This document shows positions 34,834 through 46,739 of a stretch of 64,000 nt of DNA, in pieces (position 1 is the first letter of the stretch; every line of letters starts with the position of its first letter). This DNA is from Sequoia sempervirens (taxonomy: Eukaryota; Streptophyta; Pinopsida; Cupressales; Cupressaceae), in NCBI GenBank assembly GCA_007258455.2, contig VDFB02018507.1, forward strand, positions 1-64,000. The letters run 5' to 3'. A model generated the notes under the pieces. The model made no database searches. It was given only the letters and a program-made list of their open reading frames with translations, and had not been told where the DNA came from. The position numbers and the translations under genes are program-made.

Positions 34834-36153
34834 TCAGAAAGCATTTTCCCCTAGGATCTCTGCAACTTGATAAGGACCTAGCCAAAGCTTGTCAAACTTC
34901 TGGTGACTACCCTTCTTTTCACTAGCTTTATCCCATAACAGCACCAGATCTGATATCCTGAAAGCTTTGATCTTGGCTCTTTTGTCGAACCAACATTTGA
35001 CAACAACCTGGTGCTTAAAGAATTGTTGCAAGGCATCATCTCTCTGCTCTTCTAATTTCAACAAGGCAGCTAGTCTTATTTCTATCCTATTGTCACTAGA
35101 GTAGAATTTCTGCATGAACTCAAGGATAGGTATCTGCAGATGGATAGGGAACATAGGTTCTTGGCCATATACCAGCTTGAATGGTGAGGTCTTTAAAGTG
35201 GCCTTAATCCTAGTTCTATTTTCCCATAATGCAAATCTCAGCTGGGTATGCTAGTCTCTAGGATTGTTTTCTAACAGTTTCTTAATTACCCCTAAGAGAT
35301 TCTTGTTGGTTGATTTTGCAACTCCATTTCCTTGTGGGTAATAATTTTAAGAATACTTCAAGACAATTTTGTGATCATATGCCCATGAAATAAATTCAAC
35401 AGAAGAAAAGGCGGAGCCATTATCACATACCAGAGTGAAGGGTACCCCAAACCTTGTAGTGATGCATTCGGTGAGGAACTTGATCACTACCTCTATTGTG
35501 TTGTTTTTGCAGGGTATAGCCTCTGTCCACCTTGTGCAGTAATCAGTAGCAATCAAAATAAACTTGTGTCCTACAGAAGAATTCAGGTTAATCACCCCAA
35601 TAAAATCTAGTGCGCACTAGGCAAATGGCCTCACCTCGTAGATGGGCTGCAATGGCATGGCTGCATGGCATTCCCTTGATGCAGAGATCTGACATATGTG
35701 GCATGTTCTTACATGCTGATGGGCGTCTTTGAATACACACGACCAGTAATAACCAGATCTGAGGATCTGGTGCACCAATGAATCTGCAGAACCATGGCCT
35801 GTGTCGTGTTTCCCATGAAACTGAGAGATCACACGCTTAGCCTCTTGTTGATCAAGGCATCACAGGTATACTCCTTTGAAATTCTTTCTGTATAGTAACC
35901 CTCCTTTAAGCATGTAATGAGAACTCTTCATTCTTAGCGCTCTCCTTTGAGTTGCATTCATTCCCTCTAGACACCGATTATTGAGCATAAAGCAAATGGT
36001 ATCAGCATACCAAGGGTCGCTAGAGAAAGACTGGGTCATGTATTGCTGACAGATGATGTTGTCGCCAGCGTTCACCATGGACTGAGACAAGCCTGTACCC
36101 CTGACTAGTTTCATAGGGTGTATCTCCAGGTTGAATTCTTGCAAGATGGCCAT
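34834..36153 (-). pseudogene. Gypsy integrase, inactive
   Basis: Reading downward, the N-terminal zinc-binding region (HQILRSGYYWSCVFKDAHQH followed by CHICQI) lies at 35690-35790. The core shows ALDFIGVINLNSS with the first Asp and FTLVCDNGSAF with the second Asp near 35440. The third residue has changed: near 35310 the sequence reads YPQGNGVAKSTNKNL where Glu is expected before STNK, a G to A change giving Lys. The C-terminal part (ISDLVLLWDKASEKKGSHQK, FDKLWLGPYQVAEILGENAF) is intact. TAG or TGA stops occur near 35616, 35346 and 35250. The lost Glu should abolish strand transfer. Confidence 0.9.
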
Positions 36154-36199
36154 CCATTTCCCTCTCCTAGCTCGCTCTGCATAAGTAGAGACTTCACAG

Positions 36200-36440
36200 T
36201 AGCGTCAGGAACTACAACGATGATTTGGCTTCATAGAATGTAATGTCAGAACTTCTTGACAGCCCTGACTAGTGCAAAAGCTTGCTTCTCGAGAGGCGGG
36301 TATTTGATCTCAGCGTTTTTGAATGGAGAGCTCATGAAAGCAATCGGTCTCTCCTCTGCCTCCTCTCTTCGTTGAGTTAACACAGCTACGCAGGAATGTT
36401 TAGAAGCAAAGGAATAGATATAAAACGGTCTCAAGTAGTC
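36200..36440 (-). pseudogene. Gypsy RNase H (the RT-attached copy)
   Basis: The minus strand reads RPFYIYSFASKHSCVAVLTQ and RPIAFMSSPFKNAEIKYPPL followed by EKQAFALVRAVKKF. This is the usual Ty3 RNase H that follows RT. The expected first Asp (Y-x-D-A-S) is replaced in FYIYSFASKHS. A stop follows KKF. Confidence 0.85.
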
Positions 36441-37864
36441 AGGGTTGGTGAGAACGGACGCTTCTGAAATGGATCACTTGACTTGTGAAAACGCGACCTT
36501 TGCTTCCTCAGTCCACTCTATTTTAGCATCTTTCTTCATCATTTCATTCAGAGGTTTTATGATTTCTGCAAAGCCCATGATGAATTTTCTCACAAAATTG
36601 ATCTTCCCAAAGAAAGACCTCATTTCTTTCTTGCTTCCTGGCCTGGTTATCTTCAAAATGGACTCAACTCGATCTAGGTCGATTGATATTCCTCTTTCAG
36701 AAATTACGTGTCCCAAAAGCTTCCCTTTAGAAAATCCGAACACACATTTTTTTTATTCAAGGAGACGCCATACTGGACACATCGCTCCAAAACCTTAGCC
36801 AAGTCTATGGCATGGTTCAGTCAATCTTTGGAGAATACCATCAGGTCGTCCATGTAGATGATGATGCACTTTCCAATTAGATCCTTGAATGCTATGTCCA
36901 TTGCGCGTTGAAAAGTTTCCCTAGCGTTTATTAGACCGAATGGCATCCTTCTGTATGCAAACGTTCCCCACTTTGTAGTGAATTTTGTCTTCATCCTATC
37001 TTCATAGTTAACCATTACCTGATTGTACCCAGAGTAACCATCCAGGAAGGATATCATCTGAGATCCATTGACAGTCTGCAAGACTTCATCCAGTGAAGGA
37101 AGCAGGTAGTTATTTTTTTCTGAAGCTCTGTTCAGATTCCTAAAGTCCACACATAACCTTATCTCTCCATTTTTCTTATGGACTGGGACTAAGTTAGTCA
37201 CCCATGTTGAATGGCGCACCGAGAAGATTATCCTTGCAGAAAGCAATTTATGAACTTCTTTAAGAATCAATGGTTCAATCAGGGCATTGATAGGGCGCTA
37301 CTTTTGTCGAAATGGCTTAGCTTCGGGCTTCAAGGGGATAGTATGAGTCATTATAGAAGCATCGAATGCCTTTAGGTCTTCATATCCCCATGCTATTGCA
37401 GCAACATATTTCTTCAGTGCCATCAATATGTCTTTTCTAATTGCTTCAGGGAAGGCCTTCCCTATGTAGACATTTCTTTTAGGGCCAGAATCAGCTAGGT
37501 TAATAGTTTCATATTCGCCTCCCTTATCTTCAGCTGATATCTTCTCTTGAGCCCTTGGATCTGAGTCAAAAATTATTTCCAAGGCCACCATTCCCTTGGG
37601 AATTTTATTACCTTTTAAATTGAGAACCTCTTCTGTATCACATTCTTCAGGGTTCCAATCCCCTTGATCTCTATTGGACTCATCAATAATTTGCCCCTCA
37701 AAAACATCTGAGCTTGCTAAGAAAGAAAGAATATGTCGGTCATCATCAAAGACTTGAAAGTTTGTGATATTATCAAGAACTGTAGGGGTGGAAATTAATT
37801 CCACTGAGAATTTCTTGAGCTTGGAGCCTTGCATAGGTTCCAAGGTACTTGCAGCAATAGCCAA
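36441..37864 (-). pseudogene. Gypsy reverse transcriptase
   Basis: Upstream linker 37298-37864 (DLKAFDASIMTHTIPLKPEA) ends at a TAG where Gln is expected, followed by RPINALIEP. The fingers and palm lie at 36821-37270: VHKKNGEIRLCVDFRNLNRA, DGYSGYNQVMVNYEDRMKTK, FTTKWGTFAYRRMPFGLINA. The catalytic YMDD is in IIYMDDLMVFSKD near 36850-36870. A stop then a frameshift near 36755 separate the thumb part (LGHVISERGISIDLDRVESI, FFGKINFVRKFIMGFAEIIK). Family-typical RT with its active site kept. Confidence 0.93.
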
Positions 37865-38262
37865 TGAATCAGCTATCTGATTTTCTTCTCTAGGGATTAA
37901 GCTAATCCCAAAGGTATCAAAGTCTTCGATCAGGTTCCATACCCTGTTTCTATATGCTGCCAGCCTTCTATTGTGACATGTGTACTGGCTGCGTACTTGA
38001 TTGATAACAATTTATGAATCTCCTTTGACCATCAAGGCAGTGACCTTCTTATGTGCAAACATTAGTCCCCGTGCCAGAGCTTCATATTCTGCTACATTGT
38101 TTGTGCATCCAAATTGCAACCTGTAAGAAGCAAAGACGATTTTCCCTTTCGAGCTGGTTAGTTCAATCCGAACACCACAACCTGTCTTAGATTTTAGATC
38201 CATCAAATGCGAGGGTCCATAGCTGATCATGGGCTGGAGTTGGTCCTTTTGAGGTCATTGTG
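37860..38262 (-). pseudogene. Extra RNase H (archaeal/plant type) before RT
   Basis: LWTLAFDGSK (first Asp) lies at 38222-38256. A one-base shift follows, then GCGVRIELTSSKGKIVFASY and NNVAEYEALARGLMFAHKKV (Glu), MVKGDS (Asp), a TAA for Gln, then IVINQV and PREENQIADSLAIAAS with a C-terminal Asp. This is the second RNase H domain described for Tat-group Ty3 elements. Here it sits between protease and RT rather than after the normal RNase H. It is also found in the same place in the element at 49.5-55.3 kb. Confidence 0.88.
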
Positions 38263-39509
38263 GGCACTTGGATAGAATGAGCCAGGGGTGGGATTACTTG
38301 GTCTTTGGCATTAGATATAGGGAATGGGCGTTCAACCGATTCCTCAGGTGCACCTTCCAATTCTTGCTCAGCTATATCATATGACCCAAGGTTATCTTTA
38401 TGAAATTCACTTGCATCTTTGATGGATCCATCAGGTTTCGACATACTTGTGAGTGAAGGGGTGTCGGGAAGATCTTGGAATTTTTCTGCATAAACATGTT
38501 GGTTTGGAAATGTAATTGAGTCAAGTTCGATTTCAGAAGGAATTCCCTTTGAAAGTATCTTATCCCTAGTCAACATTATTGCTTCTTTGGCTTCAAATGA
38601 GAAGTGGTCTGCAATGGTCTCAGGGTGACTTGTGCTAGCTTCCTCAGCTTGGGAAACATGATTTAAAATGTCAATGCAGGGTTGACAAGTCAATTCAGAA
38701 TGATTTTGGTAGTGTACCCTGCACCAATTAGGGAGCAGAAGACTTTGTAAGTCAGTACCTTCTCCCAAGACCAGTTGATCCTGTTGTAGCTTATTGGCCA
38801 ATGCCTGCTGGTCTTCATTAATCACAAAATTGGGGAACTTTTGTATTGACAGTTCTTTAGGATCAAGAACAAAAAAGGTTAAAATTTCATGTCTTTTGTA
38901 AACCCCTATCCCAGTTTCGAAATAGACTACCTCATTGGGGAAATCATATTCAATGATGATATGCTTGAGGCGAGGCTCACTTTCAATCCTAATCTGAGTA
39001 GGAATCCCTCTCCATGGTAGCCACATATGTGAAAAGTCAAGGGGAAGATATCCCCCTAGAATTTTCATCAAATCTTTGCTCAGCAGCATACCATAGGTCT
39101 CGAGAATGTCTGCTACTTGAATATCTATGTTGGTTAGGATCCTAGGGTATGACCCTACTTGCACATGTATGTTTCTTAATTCCCCCACCACATTAACCTC
39201 TGTTTTGTCAAGTTGGATGACCTTCTTGTTTGTCTGAATGGGGTTTAATCCCAACTTCTTACATATGGAAAATGGCATAACATTGCCTAAAGCCCCTGAA
39301 TCTAATAGACAATTATGTAAGTTCTTCCCACAAATTCTTAAACTCAAAAGAAATGGTGGAGTACCAACCTTGTTTCTATACAAAGCTGCATTCATGTCTG
39401 TAGCAGGGGCAACCTTGTTCTTTCCTTTTGATTTGTCAGCTTGCTCCAAAGCTTTCAACACTATCTCCCTTTGAGTAGGGCACCACTTTAAGATGTCAAA
39501 ATATGACAA
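38263..39509 (-). pseudogene. Gypsy aspartic protease and linker
   Basis: The frame is open through this stretch. The protease motif LLDSGALGNVMPFSICKKLG lies near 39260-39320, with the flap-like region following. After it come about 280 residues of linker rich in acidic and Ser/Pro residues (EEASTSHPETIADHFSFEAK), leading to the extra RNase H. The stop between this and the upstream gag frame falls near 39522. Confidence 0.88.
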
Positions 39510-39524
39510 AGAAGTTTTTTGTTT

Positions 39525-41440
39525 CTACATCTCAGAAACAATATCAAATTCTGTATCATAACTTGCATTACCTTTGAAAACACCAGAGGAATTACCCTTG
39601 TTATGTGAGTCAGGTGAGCCTTTTGGTGGAGGAGGGTTATTATCAGCACTTTGATTTGGAGGCACCATGTGATTAGGTGGTGTTGATGTAGTGAATGGAC
39701 CCTTATTCTGATTTCTCAGGAAGTGTCCTCCTTTTGTTTGAAAGGCTTGGGCATCATATGAATCTTCCTCTGGTTCATTCTCCTCTTTCTTTGGGAATGA
39801 AGGTTCCTCCTCAAAGAGGTCATAAGTCATAGCTGTATCTACCGAGCCACCTTCTTTGTTTGGATTCCCTTGGAAGTTTTGAGCATATGCCTGTGCCATC
39901 TTGACAACTTTCTCCATTTCAGGACAATTCACCTCGGAATGGGTTGTAGTATCATGCAGCCTACACCAATTAGTCATAAAGTTGAGGTCAGCCACATTTG
40001 TAGTATGTGATCTCTCCTCATTAGCTTGATAGTTGTGCGAAACTCCACCATTATTGGGCCCTGTATTCCACTATTTGTTGTTGTTTGGCCTTTGGTTGTA
40101 TTCTCTATTCTGATTTTGATATCCTTGGTTAGAGGAGTTTTGGCCTTGATAACCCCTTTGGTTGTAATTGTTATGATTCTGATAGTTACCTTGATTGTTT
40201 TGGGAGGGGTTCAATCGAAGCTGAGCCATGTCATTTGTAACTTGGGACAACGTTTTCTTCAAGGTTTCTACCTCATTTGTAAGCTGAACTGTCTTCTCAC
40301 TTTCCATACTCTTAGTAACCAGTGGCTGACCCCCATGATTCGGTGTTCCAATTTGGTTATGATGACTAAGGGAAATTTGAGGAACCTGTGATTGTTGAAA
40401 GAGATCAAAAATTCCAGTAGCAAAGAATGGAACAGGTGGTTGGGTTTGCAATTCAGACATAGGTCCATAATGTGAAGAAGACATTCCCGGGATGGTATTG
40501 AATAGAGGGGTTGGGCTAGGCATTTGATATCCTATTAAAGGGAAACCTCCTCCCAGGTTTCCTTGTTGAGAACTAATTTTTTGCTGCAGCTTGATAGCTA
40601 GGTGATAGACTTTGGATAGAGAATCAATATCAGCTGGTTGATAAGTCCTTTGCAGGAACAAGCCAAGCAAGGGGTCTATAACTCTAAAGTAAGCTTGAAT
40701 GGAACTATTCTCAGTGACTAGATAGGGATCTTAAAATCTCCTATACATTTGTTGGAATCTGATATTGAACAGGGGAAAAGATTCACAGGGCTCCTTCCTA
40801 ATAGTAGCAAATTGGTGGTATAAAAGAGCTGGATCCACATAAACCCTAAACTGGTTGATAAAGGAATTTTCCAAATGTGTCTAGGTCAAAATGGAACCTT
40901 GAGGAAGATTAAGGTAACAATTGTATGCCATATCCCCTAAGGAGTAAGGGAACAACCTACAAACTACATCATGGTGAGCTATCTGAGCTCTAGTATAGGT
41001 GTCTTTAAAAACCTGTATGTGCTCTTCAACACTCCTTGATTCGCCATGAATGTACTTGGGGCAGAATCTTTCTGGGTTTTTAGGCATGTCGTGAAAACCT
41101 CCAGGAATAGTCCCCAACGGAGAGGGATTATTTTGAAAGAATGCCATTGGTGGCAGTGGTGGTGGTTGAGCCAGCTGTTGTATGGGTTGAACCAGCTATG
41201 ATGACAATTGAGATGGATTTGATGATGGATTAATAGGTACCCACTGGGCTATTGGTGAAAAGCCTAGTGGAGTGAGCGGAGCTGATAAGGGTGGTATGAT
41301 AGTTGCCCCAGTCTTGTGACTTTTGTGTCTTGTTGGGGTCTTGAGCTCTATGAAAGGTGATGGATTTTCAGCTGATCGAAGAACTCTATGGGGCCTTTCT
41401 GAGGAGGAAAACTTAGTTTTATCCAGTTTTCCCTTCTAGG
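39525..41440 (-). pseudogene. Gypsy gag
   Basis: The minus-strand frame starts close to the LTR edge near 41440. It includes IELKTPTRHKSHKTGATIIP, a Pro-rich segment, and MAFFQNNPSPLGTIPGGFHD (41147 downward). The retrotransposon gag core follows: RSVEEHIQVFKDTYTRAQIA, GDMAYNCYLNLPQGSILT, a stop for Trp, THLENSFINQFRVYVDPALL and PLFNIRFQQMYRRF. A Gln/Asn-rich tail (40071-40250) is followed by WCRLHDTTTHSEVNCPEM near 39925-39965, a C-H-C zinc-binding motif of the type seen in Tat-like gags. Several single stops interrupt it. Confidence 0.87.
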
Positions 41441-41457
41441 CCCTCCTTCTAGCACCA
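41441..41457 (-). other. Candidate primer-binding site of the large gypsy element
   Basis: TGGTGCTAGAAGGAGGG on the minus strand starts 5 bp after the right (5') LTR and begins with TGG as tRNA primers require. I cannot assign the tRNA. A more typical primer-like sequence lies on the opposite strand at 33668. Confidence 0.35.
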
Positions 41458-41462
41458 ACTTT

Positions 41463-44400
41463 TGTTGACGGTGAAAATGGCACAACAACAGTTAAACAAA
41501 ATACTGCTATTCTATTTCTCCTGAAAGAGAAAGATAACACATGGATATCTTAGCTCCCAAGGTCTTTATAGTTGGTTCTCAATTGTGCTGATGTCCCTCA
41601 GTGGTAATTGTAGTAGTAATGTTCAAGGGGTCTGCTGGTGTGAGCTTCTGGATTGTTCTAAGATCAAGCATGAATTTAAACCTACTCTAACTGGGGGGTT
41701 TTAAAGAAATATTAAAAGATGGGTTAGAGCTTTGGGACAGAAAGAATGATAATTCACCTAGCTTAACCAGACTTGTTATCCTTCAACGAATTATAAACTA
41801 AAACTGAAGAACAAAATTAACTTGTGATTAACACACAGTTGCATTCATTCACAGTGTTGATTTCTACAACAGAATACTAGTTACCATTTTAAATAAAACA
41901 CCAAAATAACATTGCACTCCTTGAAGGCTTCACAAATCAAATGATTAACTTAAGACAAACACCATTATGAAACACAATCTAAAGTAGATTAAGATCTGGT
42001 TGCTTCTACTATTAATGAAATAGATAAGCAACAATTACAAAGTTGGCACAATCACCAGTGTACAGAAAATCTATGACTCCAAATTGTTTCCATTTATATT
42101 AAGAAAACTTGAAAGATACATTACAGGCTTCTACTGAATCTAATTCCTAACCAAGAAGACAAAAGAAGCTCCTATTACAAAGAATCAGGATGCAGTTCTG
42201 TCTCCTCTATCTTTCCTCTATTTCTCTAAAACTTCTTCTAACTCTCTTCTAACCTTAGAAGTTCTAACTGTGTTTTTTTTTTCTCTAACTTTTCTAACTC
42301 TTCCCAAGAGGCAAGAATGCCATACATATACAGAGTGTACCAAAAATAATGCATTGTCCCCCTACATTAGGGTTTACAAAATATCTACTTCCAGGAGAGT
42401 CGGCTCTCAGATCTTTCTGAAGAGAGTCAAAGCTGCATTCAATATGAATCCCTGCTGTCCATGCTAATGAGAGACTATTATAGGAATCCTCTTAGATCTG
42501 TTGTAGCTGCCACATTTACTTTGGCCTTTCGTGTCCACCCTTGAACTCCATCAGGGCCACCTTGAATGCTCTAAAAGCATTTTGCTATTAATACTAATTT
42601 TCCTCTCGCCAGTGGTCACTACAGCTGTCCCTACAAGTCATGGTTGCTTCTTTCCTTTGGCCTCCTTCATGTTCAAGACCTTTCTGCATGTTGACCGTCT
42701 TCTGGAAGCATCATCGGGCCTCTCTTTAGGTCTGAACATCATCACCTGAGCTGATCCATCACCATGATCTCAGAACGAATCCATGTCATTTTCATTCTGT
42801 TGGTCTTCCCCTTTTTTGTTTTACCAAAACAGTCAATTAGTCAAATTGTTACTGGTCCACCTCCTGAGCTCCTTCTGATTGGTTAGGCATACGCCACGCA
42901 GGATTATTAGGTGGTCAAAGGTGGTGCACACTGAATCGCATGTCAATGAGACACTAATCGTGTCTCCTCGATGCGATTTTTCCTCTTAATAGCTATCGGG
43001 AAGACATTCGCCAGTCGGCATGACCTTTTGGCGATATCACCTTATTCTCCCTGGGCTTATTTCCCTTCGGTGAGACCCTACCAGGTCGGTGAGACTTCAT
43101 GGCGATCTCCTCCTTTTCTCGCCGAGCTCATTCTTTTTCTCCGGGCTCGAGCTCCTTTTCCTTTTCGGCAAGACTTTTCAATTAGCACAAGGTCATGGCG
43201 AGCTCCCCCTTGTTATATCGATATCCCTTTTCTATTGGTGGGTCCATCGCTATCGGCAGGACCGGCATCAATCGGGGAGACGTCACAGTGAGCCACCCTA
43301 AGTTCATTTTGTATCGGCAAGACCCTATAGGGTCGGCAGGACCTCATCGCGATGCCTTCCTCCCTCCCCGAGCTCAAACTTCTTTCGGAAGAACCTTCCC
43401 CGGTCGATGGGATGTTTGGGCGAAGGCATCTCCCCTTTTGGCGGGATCTCATTTCATTTCGGGGAAACAAGCTTCCCTCTGTGAGACCTTTCGCTGAGCG
43501 CATTCTACTACATTGCAGGGAGACAACACGTTGGAAAAGCTATCACTAGTCGGCAAGACCAACATTGGTCGGGGAAAGATCACAACAAGTTCATTTTAGT
43601 CACCCCGAGCTAGGCCCGAGCCCCTTTCATTTCGGTAAGACTCCGGTGCAGTCGCCCAGACCTCTCAGCAACTTCCTCTTTTCTCCCCGCTCGCTCATTA
43701 TTATCAGCCAGACCAGCTCCTTGATGTCGGCCAAACTTTCCATGGTCGGGGAGACCTTATATCGATCTCCTCTTTTCTTGTCGGGCTCCCTCATTCTTAT
43801 CGACCAGACCAGCTCCCTTCGCCGAGACCTTTCACCGAAGCCACGTTGCTTTATGTCGGCGAGACTAAGTCCCCTCACCAAGACATCTTGGCGAGCCTTC
43901 CCTTTCTCCGGCGAGCACACCTTGTTGGGGAGACTCCCTTCAGTCGGTGAGACTTTACACCGAACGAAACTTCCTTTCGTCGAGCCGAGAGCACTTTGGG
44001 GAGACCTTTTGTTGAATTCACTCTGCCTCGCCAGGCTCACTTTGTTTCGGAAAGACTCCTCACTGTCAGCCAGACGTTATGACGAGCCCCCTTAGTCCTT
44101 CGGGGAGCTCCTTCTGAGCTCAAATTTCTTTCGGCAAGATATTTCAGAGTCACTCAGACACCACGCCGAATGCATCCAGTCTCCCCAAAGGCATATCTTA
44201 TCGGTGAGACATAAAGATCTTGCTGAGACTTGATGGCGATGGAATCCCCTTCTGCTGAGGCCTTCATTTCATGTCGATGAGACAATCCCACATCGGGGAG
44301 ATCTTTCCCTAAGCCCTTCATGTCATATCAAAGACCGACCCTTTGGTAAGACTTTTTCGTTTCGACCAGACCTCCTACCGAAGGAAAAATTATCGCTGGG

Positions 44401-45031
44401 CTCAAACCTTTGGTGGGACCTCCTTCTGTCGGGCAAAATTTCTTAGTGAAGCAAAACCCCCAATGCCAACCTTCTTTGTCACCGAGACTTGAATCCTTTA
44501 GGTGAGATGTTATGCCGAATGCAGAATCCTCTGGTGAGCTTATCCCCAGTCGGCGAGACACATAAAGATTCTCAGCGACAGGGATGTCTAGGTGACTGAT
44601 GGGCCTCCTTTGAATAGAACAGAATGCCAGTCAACAAGACAACTGCAGAGTCTTGCCGACTTTTTCCTTAGAACAATTTTATGCCAAACTGGATTGGGAA
44701 ATGCCTTCCAACTGAGCTCCTTGAGGAATACCATCACGTGCATGATCCAATCCTACAATAAACAAAACTCCATTAGTCCCCAGAGCATATAAAATATATT
44801 ATAATATACCATTATGTTGCTTATGATTATTTCATTGAACTCTTAAGAAGAAAACTAACTCAAGCTGAGACAGTACCAAAATTTGACAAAACAAGAAGAC
44901 AAACCCAGGCAGAAAAAAAAAAGAACCCCCGGGGGGGAAAGCAAGTAACCAAAAGCAATAAAAACAAATAAAAAAAAGGGGGGACCCATTTTGTTCCAGA
45001 ATGAAATGGGGTGGTTATGCAAGGCATAACA
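41463..45031 (-). repeat. 5' LTR (right) of the large gypsy element
   Basis: It corresponds to 30098-33665 along its whole length. It contains the second copy of the AGAC-motif array (about 42963-44650) and is followed at 45032 by the TAATT target duplication. Confidence 0.93.
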
Positions 45032-45036
45032 TAATT

Positions 45037-45850
45037 TTGTGCCAATATATTTTTTCTCAACAAAAAATTCTTCATCTCTTTCTACAAACTAATCATTCCT
45101 TTCACTCATATATTCATTACCCTCAGAGTTAGGGATCTTTGGGGTTCTTTTCCTTTTTTTCTTTGCAAAAAAAGCATCCTTTAAATCACATTCAGAGGTG
45201 CAAAATTTCATGTCTGTGCATTAGGTGTATTTTCATTACCAAGGGAATCCCCCTTTAATTCTGAGTCAGTCTCAACCATAACATCTCCCTTTTTCTATTT
45301 TTTAACTGAATCTCTCATAACACCTTTCCTCTTAAGGTAGTGTGGCTACCTCCTATGATATGTGAATTTCTTCTACCCTCTTATAGGTGCAAAAGAAGAT
45401 TTACCTTTCCTTTTCCTAGTTCTTGGTGTTTTTCTAGAGGTAGGGATTTCTTGGGTATCTCTTGTTGTGGGTTTCTCAGAGGCTGTAGGCTGAGTCTCAT
45501 GCAGGAATTGCTCCTCTAGCTCTCCTATGTTGCAGGTAGGTGACACAACAGGGGATCCAAAGGGAATTTCCCTATCTGATATAGTAGGTCCTCTCTCAGG
45601 AATAACAGGTTCTTCAAGGATGATATTGATATGATTACAATTTAGGAAACTCTCCCATGAAACATTTGGAAATCAAACCCTCAAAATTATCTTTATCAAT
45701 AATGTAACTAAGCAGAAATGTGACAATGATATGTTATTCCTTTTTATTTTGCACTCAGAACTCATTACTTTCAACAAATTATAAAGAAAATTGGGAACAT
45801 TTACACACCTATCATGGCAAAGATGGAGGCCCTTCAAATCTTAAAATGGA
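45037..45850 (-). pseudogene. Unknown minus-strand ORF, N-terminal part
   Basis: Reading downward from about 45850 the frame gives DLKGLHLCHDRCVNVPNFLY and KVMSSECKIKRNNISLSHFC, a stop, IILEEPVIPERGPTISDREI, then a strongly basic stretch RKTPRTRKRKGKSSFAPIRG that could be a nuclear localisation signal, and YLKRKGVMRDSVKK. It reaches EEFFVEKKYIGTK at the gypsy insertion and continues in frame at 30097. A purine tract on the same strand (45941-45953, TTGGGGGGAGGGG-like) precedes it. The function is unknown; no domain was recognised. Confidence 0.5.
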
Positions 45851-45955
45851 CTGTATATAATAGGGAAAAATACAGGAAAAATGAAATGGAAAAAATTTGT
45901 AGAGGGTTTTTGGTTTTTGAAAATCAAGAAAATGAGAGTACCCCTCCCCCCAACT

Positions 45956-46739
45956 AAAGGTATTAAGTGTCCTCACTTAATTGTATAGTTCTTGGTAAAG
46001 GGTGTGATGGTAGATAGTGGGATATCAATTTAGATATGAAAACATGCATAAATAAATACTAAAATATATAGGAAAGCAATCATCATATATGCTAATTATG
46101 AAAAGTTAATGCATGTACTTGTAGAATTCTTATGGAATGAAACTTAGCTTGTGTGAAGTGTTGAGTATTGCCTGTAGTGGTATTTGATTTGACCGTTCTT
46201 AATTGCAATTAGAAGTGAATGATATGAATGCATGGCATGTAGTGAATGATTGTTGGAAAAGTTTGTGGGATGTACAGTAGATGGAAGATGAAATGAATTT
46301 TATGAGATAGGAAAATTGAGAAAGGTGATGGAAATGAAAAGTGTGAGGTGGTGTATAGGCTACATGTGCGGAAGTGGAATGTATATGTTTGCATGTATAG
46401 AAAATAGTAGTAGAAGGTATAGAAAATCAATTAATTTGGCGAGGAATTTTGAAATGACTGTTAGTAAATTTCCATGGATTCCTCCAGTAATAGGTCCCTT
46501 TCTATAATTTTTCACCTTTAGAGATGTTGTTGTAGGTCCCTTCAGCTTCACTTACTGGTGTAGAAAATGATTTTTTTTTCTCATCACCTTGTGTAGTGTG
46601 TGCTTTGCAAATTGTGTTAGAAATCATACCTATCATAACAACAATAGGTGAGTTGGGTAGCTCCTCTACAGAGTCATGTGTAGAACTTATAGTTGTTGTA
46701 GTTGAATTGTCAAGTGAAGGCCTTCTACAGTGATTTATT
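45956..46739. other. No gene recognised
   Basis: It sits between the end of a minus-strand integrase and the unknown minus-strand ORF. T-rich and A-rich runs only. Confidence 0.3.

Larger units (their letters stand above)
30098..45031 (-). mobile_element. 14.9-kb Ty3/gypsy element with 3.57-kb LTRs
   Basis: Two LTRs of 3568 and 3569 bp (30098-33665 and 41463-45031) are about 4 percent different in a sampled 260 bp. They are flanked by a perfect TAATT duplication at 30093-30097 and 45032-45036. The interior encodes, on the minus strand, gag, protease, an extra RNase H, RT, RNase H and integrase. Each is broken by a few stops, mostly TAG/TAA/TGA for Gln, Trp or Arg. Order and sequence fit the Tat-like branch of Ty3/gypsy that carries two RNase H domains. 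Confidence 0.95.

Noticed and set aside
36445..36798. 117-codon plus-strand frame
   Set aside because: It is the complement of the gypsy RT thumb and RNase H.
40026..40391. 121-codon hydrophobic plus-strand frame
   Set aside because: It is the complement of the Gln/Asn-rich gag tail; apparent membrane segments are an artefact of reading CAA/AAT codons backwards.
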